Below, in pieces: positions 58,735 to 64,000 of a DNA stretch of 64,000 bases. The stretch is taken from NCBI RefSeq assembly GCF_032362555.1, contig NC_083508.1:4121001-4185000 (forward strand), given 5' to 3'. Position 1 is the stretch's first letter. The number at the start of each line of letters is the position of its first letter. The notes under the pieces are model-generated. The model made no database searches, was not told the DNA's origin, and saw only the letters and a program-made list of their open reading frames with translations. Origin of the DNA: Amyelois transitella. Taxonomy: Eukaryota; Arthropoda; Insecta; Lepidoptera; Pyralidae. The translations under genes were made by a program, and so were the position numbers.

Positions 58735-59160
58735 ATCAAATGATCATTTACTTTCGCAAACTACGTCGTAGCAGGGCTACGCTCGAGGCTACGAGACGGC
58801 GTAGCAAGATACGTCGTAGAAGACCCGAGATTCGGACATGACACAGACAGGCCGAGGTCGGCATTGTTTCTTCTTGAATGAACGATTTGTAAACAATAGG
58901 AAAATATTTGCATTCGCGAATTACGCCGTAGCAGAGCTACGACCGAGGCTACGATGTACCTTGCTAAGCTAAGTCGTAGAAGACCCTAGATTAATACATG
59001 ATTCAGACAGACCGAGGTCAGTGTCTCTTCTTCAGTGAACAATTTTGTTATTATGATAAACATTTGCTTTCACGAATTACGCCATTGCTACGAGTAGCTA
59101 CGATCGAGGTAACGACACGGCGCGCGGCGTAGCAAGTATCGTCGTAGCAGACCTCAGGGC
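58735..59160. repeat. Three-unit tandem repeat (~160 bp) with CGTAGC palindromes
   Basis: Units start about 58763, 58923 and 59079 (spacing 160 and 156). Each has ACG(T/C)CGTAGCAG(G/A)GCTACG or a variant, CGAGGCTACGA, a block near CAGACAG(A/G)CCGAGGTC, and (A/G)TCGTAG(A/C)AGACC. The CGTAGC...GCTACG words are mutual reverse complements, so each unit can fold. Confidence 0.75.
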
Positions 59161-59389
59161 CATTACCAAAATATCGACATGTTCTAAGATCAACAGAAGT
59201 GAAAAATCAGATTCTTATAATTTCTGTATGTTTGTCTGTATTTTGTACGCGCATCACGCAAAAACTATCGTTTCGATTTGAATGCGGTTTTCTAATGCAA
59301 ACCCTGATGCTGGTCTAGAATTGAAGAAAAATTGCCTCTTCCCAAGCAGAATGTAAAAGGCAATCAAGGGAAGAGCTGATAGATTTAAG

Positions 59390-59490
59390 GCGATGGACTA
59401 GCAACCTGTTACATCCAGTTCAATGTGGCCTTTCAGTATTTTAAAAACTGTTGGCTCTGCCTACCCCAAAAATGAAGGCACGGTATTGTT
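59390..59490 (+). repeat. SINE family B fragment, sense
   Basis: GATGGACTAGCAACCTGTTA, CAATGTGGCCTTTCAGTAT and CTGTTGGCTCTGCCTACCCC. Confidence 0.6.
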
Positions 59491-59723
59491 ATACATTTAT
59501 GTGCAGTCGATCGAACCCCCGGCACCAGCTTGAACTTACAGTGTATCGTTGTGTTGTCCGTTTAATTATAGCCTGATATCGATCAAACAGTTACCCAGTT
59601 GGGTTGCGAAACTTACGGTCGCGTGCCAAAACCTTCAGCTTATCTGAACAATTACCAAGACGAAAACTCCTTTCCGATTACCTCTCAATAAATTAATAAA
59701 ATAACAGAAGTATGTTTAAATGT

Positions 59724-59790
59724 CAAACTTACTTCCAGGTTAGCTCAATCTGTGTGATTTGTTCCACATATTTTATTTATTTGTAAAAAG
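59724..59790 (+). repeat. SINE family A 3' end, sense
   Basis: CAAACTTACTTCCAGGTTAG, CTCAATCTGTGTGATTTGTT and an AT-rich tail match the end of 7858-8101. Confidence 0.65.
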
Positions 59791-59939
59791 TCAACGGACT
59801 GATTGACCGACAAAAGTGTCAAATTAACGCACAAAACGCAAAAAAACCGCTGTATCTAGAGATTTGGCATGTATTGTTCTAGGGGTGCACTAAAAGAGGT
59901 TTTCCCGTAATACCGCAGGAACGTAAATTGTACCCATGG

Positions 59940-60090
59940 ATGTCGTAAAAGGTGACTAAGAGAATAGGCACATTCATTCACTGCAGCTTTTATAATGACG
60001 CAATATGGCTTAGGTACCCCTGCAAAGGATGCGGAGGTCAACGTGGAGTCGCTTCGTGTACGCGACTCACAGGTTCTTGGTCGTAGGGCT
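59940..60090 (+). repeat. Family B/C composite piece
   Basis: TGTCGTAAAAGGTGACTAAG, then TTAGGTACCCCTGCAAAGGA and GGAGTCGCTTCGTGTACGCG. Confidence 0.5.
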
Positions 60091-61800
60091 AAGGTTAGAA
60101 CACAAAAAGCTCGCTGATATAAAAAACAAAACCGAGAATAGCGCACGTATTTCGAGAGCCCTTGGCTCTTTGGTTGTAACTATAAGCGGAACGTTGGTAG
60201 AACCATGGGTTTGTAAAGGGATATATTAAATTTTTTTGTTGTAACTCAGAAAAGGACATTTCTTTTGCAATGTTAATGAATGCCTAATAACTTACTTGTC
60301 ATCTATAAACTGCGAAAGTATTGTATTAAGGATTTAGTCAAGATTTCCAGTTGCGTGCTTTACCAGCCAAAATTTATAGTGACCAGCCTATCCGGGTTTT
60401 CTTAGACTTAAATGGTGACAATCGCCAAGGGTTTAGAGTTTTAAACAACAGACGACCAAATGAAGGACATTCGCCGAGCAACTCATGAAATACGTTCTAA
60501 CTCAAACGTCTCGAAAAAATATTTTTACCCATATTATAGGCCAAACTCGCAGGTCTATCCGGTTATTACATTTGGCAACCTGGCAACCCTATAATCCGTC
60601 ATATAAGACCAAAATCCTTTGTTTATTGTACGCCAGATATTGACCAGACTACTAATTATATTCAATGGATGTAGAGTACCAACTCAGTGTAACAACAACT
60701 ACAGTACGAACAACAAAATGTTGAGAGCCCCACACATCTGTGATCTATTAGTTTATCGCTAGCGTGATTAAATGCAGTCTCTTTTCTTCCTTTATCGTTT
60801 TGCGGACAACATTAGAGATAAAGGACTGATTGGTTATTGGCTTTAGGGAGAAACGCAGGGATTGCAGATTATTTAAGTACTTTTAATTAAGTTTATCGCA
60901 TAATTAGCTTTTTAATGTGGATTACTGAATAGATAGTTACCATAAAAATAATTGAGCAAAGTTCTTAAATACGGTGCAATGAGTGGTCTTATCCTTAGAG
61001 AATCTACTTAATTATAAATCGTCTAATCGCATAATGCAATATCTTTCAGGCAATCTCAAAACAATAGCTTTTGTTAATGTATCATTGATTTGTTTACAAA
61101 ATTCTTGGACACAAGTCTGTCCGCGATAAAATTTTATTTTATTTTGATGCGTTTTTCACAAAAAGGCGAAATTATTTGAAAATGTAAGTGTTATTATGCT
61201 CTATTATTCATGTGGACTATAGGCATCCACTAATAAGACATAAATTTAACCCAAACAACGAGTGCAACGTCAACATGACGATAAATAAAGACTACTCTAC
61301 TCTAGGGACAACCAAACGAAAAGTGGTAAGAAAATAAAACAATTAATTCATTGTTCGTACATTATATTAGATTAATAAAACTTGCATTAAGTATGTAATA
61401 TGCATAGTAAACATAAATGTTAAATATTTCTTACATAAACAAAGTAACAGATATAGAAAATACTAATTTAACTTACTTCTAATATTCAAACTGGGAATGA
61501 TATTCAAGCGAAACTTATAATAACGAGTGAAAAATTATGTGTTGGATGTGAACATTTACGATTGACCTACAGCTATGTATATTTGTGATTTTTTATGCAA
61601 GTCAGCTATGTAAATACAAGGCACCATTATTTGTAATTATAAATTACAATCGAGGGTCATATTATTTCAGTATCTTTTGATAACGATTCCGAGCTACTTA
61701 TTACAAAATTGTTTTCATGATAAAGATATGCTTATAGTCCATTGAAATGTCTTTTTATCTGTGAAATAAAGTATGGTTAATAGCAAAAGAAATGAAATCT
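60091..61800. other. Gene-poor stretch
   Basis: No supported gene; I see nothing repeated elsewhere in the window. Confidence 0.45.
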
Positions 61801-61853
61801 TTAATTTTGTTTTTTTTCCTCATGGCTTATTAATTTTAATACGTATTTCTCAA

Positions 61854-61919
61854 CTGAAATAAATGTAAACAATCTTGTTACGTCTCTATACGTAACAAGA
61901 TTGTTTACATTAATTTCAG
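61854..61919. ncRNA. Near-perfect hairpin, candidate small-RNA precursor or foldback
   Basis: Left arm 61854-61882 (CTGAAATAAATGTAAACAAT...) pairs with 61891-61919 at 28 of 29 positions over an 8-nt loop (TCTCTATA). Pairing extends more weakly outwards (TTTCTCAAC against GTTAAGAAA). The length fits a microRNA precursor, but the nearly perfect pairing also fits a foldback transposon remnant. Confidence 0.3.
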
Positions 61920-61932
61920 TAGTTAAGAAATG

Positions 61933-62751
61933 GTCTATAAGTATTTTACTTGCCGTAAGCCGGTTACATGAGCGACCACGGTTAATGTTCACATATACAC
62001 ATCTGGCACGTTCGTTATTTTATTTGCATATAATACCTATACTTATAAATTCAATTTTATCACATGTGTTTAACAAATTAATGTTATTGCAAGCCACTGG
62101 CGACGCCAGGACAAAATTTGTAACTCCTTTATAAGGAGAGTCTAAATTTAAACATGCTTCTTAAAAAAATTTACTTAATTCTTTTGAGACTTAGTTGACA
62201 TAAATCTTCGATAGAAGTAAAGAAAATGTAATAACAAATAATTTTATAACAATATAAAAGAGGAATCATATAATTTTGTGATGGGCGTACCCAAGAATGA
62301 GCATAATACGATGCTAGTACCTTCTAATAATTAATAGTAGGCATAAAAAAAGGCCGTTAAACATAATACATATCATAGGCTGCCAAATATCAATGAGAAT
62401 GAACTTCTGAAGTCTGTTATTTCACAAAAATAAGGTCTGAAATCAAAGTAATATTGAAATATAATATAATGAAATTGAGAACAACACTAACATTTATTAG
62501 TAACCAGTTTTCAAATAATTTAATTTCGATAAACCTTGAAATTTAACATACACATACAGAAAAAGTAGGAGGATGCCTTATTTTCGGGATCACTGTTTTG
62601 ATATCACTTGAGCAGATCAATTGTAACTTTTCTAATATTTCATAAATTTCTTTATGTTAAGGTATTGGCCTTAAAACATTAAAAAAGGAATAAGTCCTTA
62701 AAACCTTTACAATAAAAATTTGTTGGTTCATTCTCACTGACACTAAACTCT
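61933..62751. other. Gene-poor stretch and probable 3' UTR of the GLOD4-like gene
   Basis: The part next to 62752 is the likely 3' UTR (minus strand). No poly(A) signal was fixed. Confidence 0.4.
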
Positions 62752-63047
62752 CTACTTAGCCCTAGACTTGTCTGCCTTAATGAACTTGTCCAAATCGGCG
62801 TCGCTGGCTGGGTCAAACTGCGAGAGTTGGCGGAAGCTTTCGTCATCCACAAAGCAGATCTCATGGCCATCTGGGTCCGCTAATATGATCACCCTCACCG
62901 TAGCCTTCCCGGGGGTGTCCAGGGAGATCAGGGGGGTGAGAATGGTTTCCTTAGCAGCTTGGATCTTCTGATCGATCATCGGTTGCTGGTCGTAGGGGCA
63001 GGAGAATGCGATACGTCCGTATGCTTTGGCGCGGTTTACTGGGCCAC
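62752..63047 (-). CDS. GLOD4: GLOD4-like glyoxalase-domain protein, last exon
   Basis: Minus-strand final coding exon: acceptor CAG at 63048-63050, entry in phase 1, 97 codons then TAG at 62752-62754. The product segment reads AKAYGRIAFSCPYDQ, TPLISLDTPGKATVRVIIL, ADPDGHEICFVDDESFRQLS and ends KADKSRAK. This is the C-terminal vicinal-oxygen-chelate half of GLOD4 (glyoxalase domain-containing 4), a mitochondrial/cytosolic protein whose catalytic role is not established. The Glu in GHEICFVDDE lies where related enzymes place a metal ligand. Upstream exons must lie beyond 64000; a LINE occupies the intron just upstream. Confidence 0.88.
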
Positions 63048-63187
63048 CTGTAATGTTATTCTAGTAGTTAGTAAAAATGTAATGTAATTCTTAAAAAAAT
63101 TGACAAAGTTTGTAGGTCGGAAAATTCTTTACATTTTTTATCATTGTGTGGTCTGCACCAAAATAAAGAGAGGATCTCCTAAAAATG

Positions 63188-64000
63188 TACATACATACAT
63201 ACATAAAATCACGCCTCTTTCCCGGAGGGGTAGGCAGAGACTACCTCTTTCCACTTGCCACGATCTCTGCATACTTCTTTCGCTTCGTCCACATTCATAA
63301 CTCTCTTCATACAAGCTCGGCGGTTTCGGGTACTTTTGACCTGACCCTTTACCAGGACGTCCTTAATTTGATCAAGATACGTTCGTCTAGGTCTTCCCAC
63401 TCCGACCTTTCCCTCCACACTCTCCTTGTATATCTGCTTAGTCAACCTGCTTTCATTCATCCTCTCCACATGACCGAACCATCTTAACATACCCTTTTCT
63501 ATTCCTGTAACTACATCTTCTTTCACATCACAACATTCCCTTATCACGCTGTTCCTTATCCTGTCACTCAAATTCACACCCATCATACTCCTTAACGCTC
63601 TCATTTCCACTGCATTTATTCTGCTTTCATGCTTCTTTTGCCATACCCAACTTTCACTCCCATACATTAATGTCGGGACCAACACGCCCCTGTGCACAGC
63701 CAGTCGAGCCTTTTTGGATAGTTTCTGACTGCTCATAAAGGCATGCAAAGCTCCATTCACCATGTTCCCCGCGTTCACTCTCCTTTCAATATCACTATCA
63801 TACTTGCCATCTGATGTAAACTTTGATCCTAGATATACAAACTCTTTCACTTGCTCCACTTTTTCTCCTCCAATCAAAATATTACATGCTGTCATTTCTT
63901 TCTCCATTTCAAAAACCAGTGTTTTAGTTTTACTTACGTTCACTTTCATTCCTTTCTCTTTTAAAGCTTCATGCATACAGTTTACCATCTCCTGTAACTC
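63188..64000 (-). mobile_element. Second LINE copy, running off the right edge
   Basis: The 3' tail CATACATACATACATA at 63188 leads into the inverse of the 43382-44510 element. The encoded segment is open from the window edge to the stop at 63209 (259 codons from the first Met) and differs from the first copy at only a few residues (for example SMMGVNL against SMLGVKL). It sits in the GLOD4-like gene intron, in the same orientation as that gene. Confidence 0.88.

Noticed and set aside
58735-59160. CRISPR-like array
   Set aside because: Eukaryotic context, units of ~160 bp with diverged copies and no repeat-spacer pattern.
63209-63988. Host gene on the minus strand
   Set aside because: It is the LINE reverse-transcriptase C-terminus, nearly identical to the copy at 43382-44510.

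Overview
The window looks like nuclear DNA from a lepidopteran (moth or butterfly). It is AT-rich and consists of genes with many small exons, short GT-AG introns and dense repeats. The repeats include tRNA-derived SINEs, LINE copies ending in (TATG)n, Helitron-like elements ending in CTAG after a GC-rich hairpin, and a DNA transposon with CACAGG termini. No bacterial-style operons, CRISPR arrays or functional tRNA/rRNA genes were seen. Exon models were built by hand from splice signals and reading phase.

Left part (1-26.7 kb): three small genes on the plus strand end in the same one-disulphide loop, C-x2-G-Y-x5-G-V-C-R-E-x-[W/F]. They are at 1486-2319 (signal peptide), 21955-22182 and 26254-26463 (both without a visible signal peptide, each behind a TATA promoter and an ATG-less 5' exon). 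The cysteine spacing equals that of the ENF/growth-blocking-peptide cytokines and the tail recalls secapin-like peptides. This cluster is the main candidate for something undescribed. Between the first and second lies a 27-exon minus-strand gene (4179-18795) for a BTB-BACK-Kelch protein with an extra N-terminal region, a long disordered linker, six Kelch blades and two GC-AG introns. A roughly 2-kb DNA transposon with one frameshift sits in the intron of the third peptide gene.

Middle and right (29.5-57 kb): a minus-strand gene encodes an R7-family regulator of G-protein signalling (13 coding exons, 30769-51710, predicted 1035 residues; probable CpG-rich 5' exon near 56.7-57.0 kb). It has DEP, GGL-type and RGS regions plus an unusual disordered tail of about 537 residues ending in CPWEDE. 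Its introns hold a young LINE insertion with a 13-bp target duplication, a perfect foldback, and GC-rich patches with CRE octamers. Further right are a possible small secreted two-cysteine peptide gene (55504-55847), a three-unit tandem repeat full of CGTAGC/GCTACG, a strong hairpin at 61.9 kb, the last exon of a GLOD4-like glyoxalase-domain gene (62752-63047, minus) and a second LINE copy running off the right edge.

The remaining stretches hold repeats or nothing recognised. How the genes work together is not shown by the sequence. The peptide cluster suggests stress or immune signalling, and the RGS and Kelch genes look like ordinary conserved neighbours.
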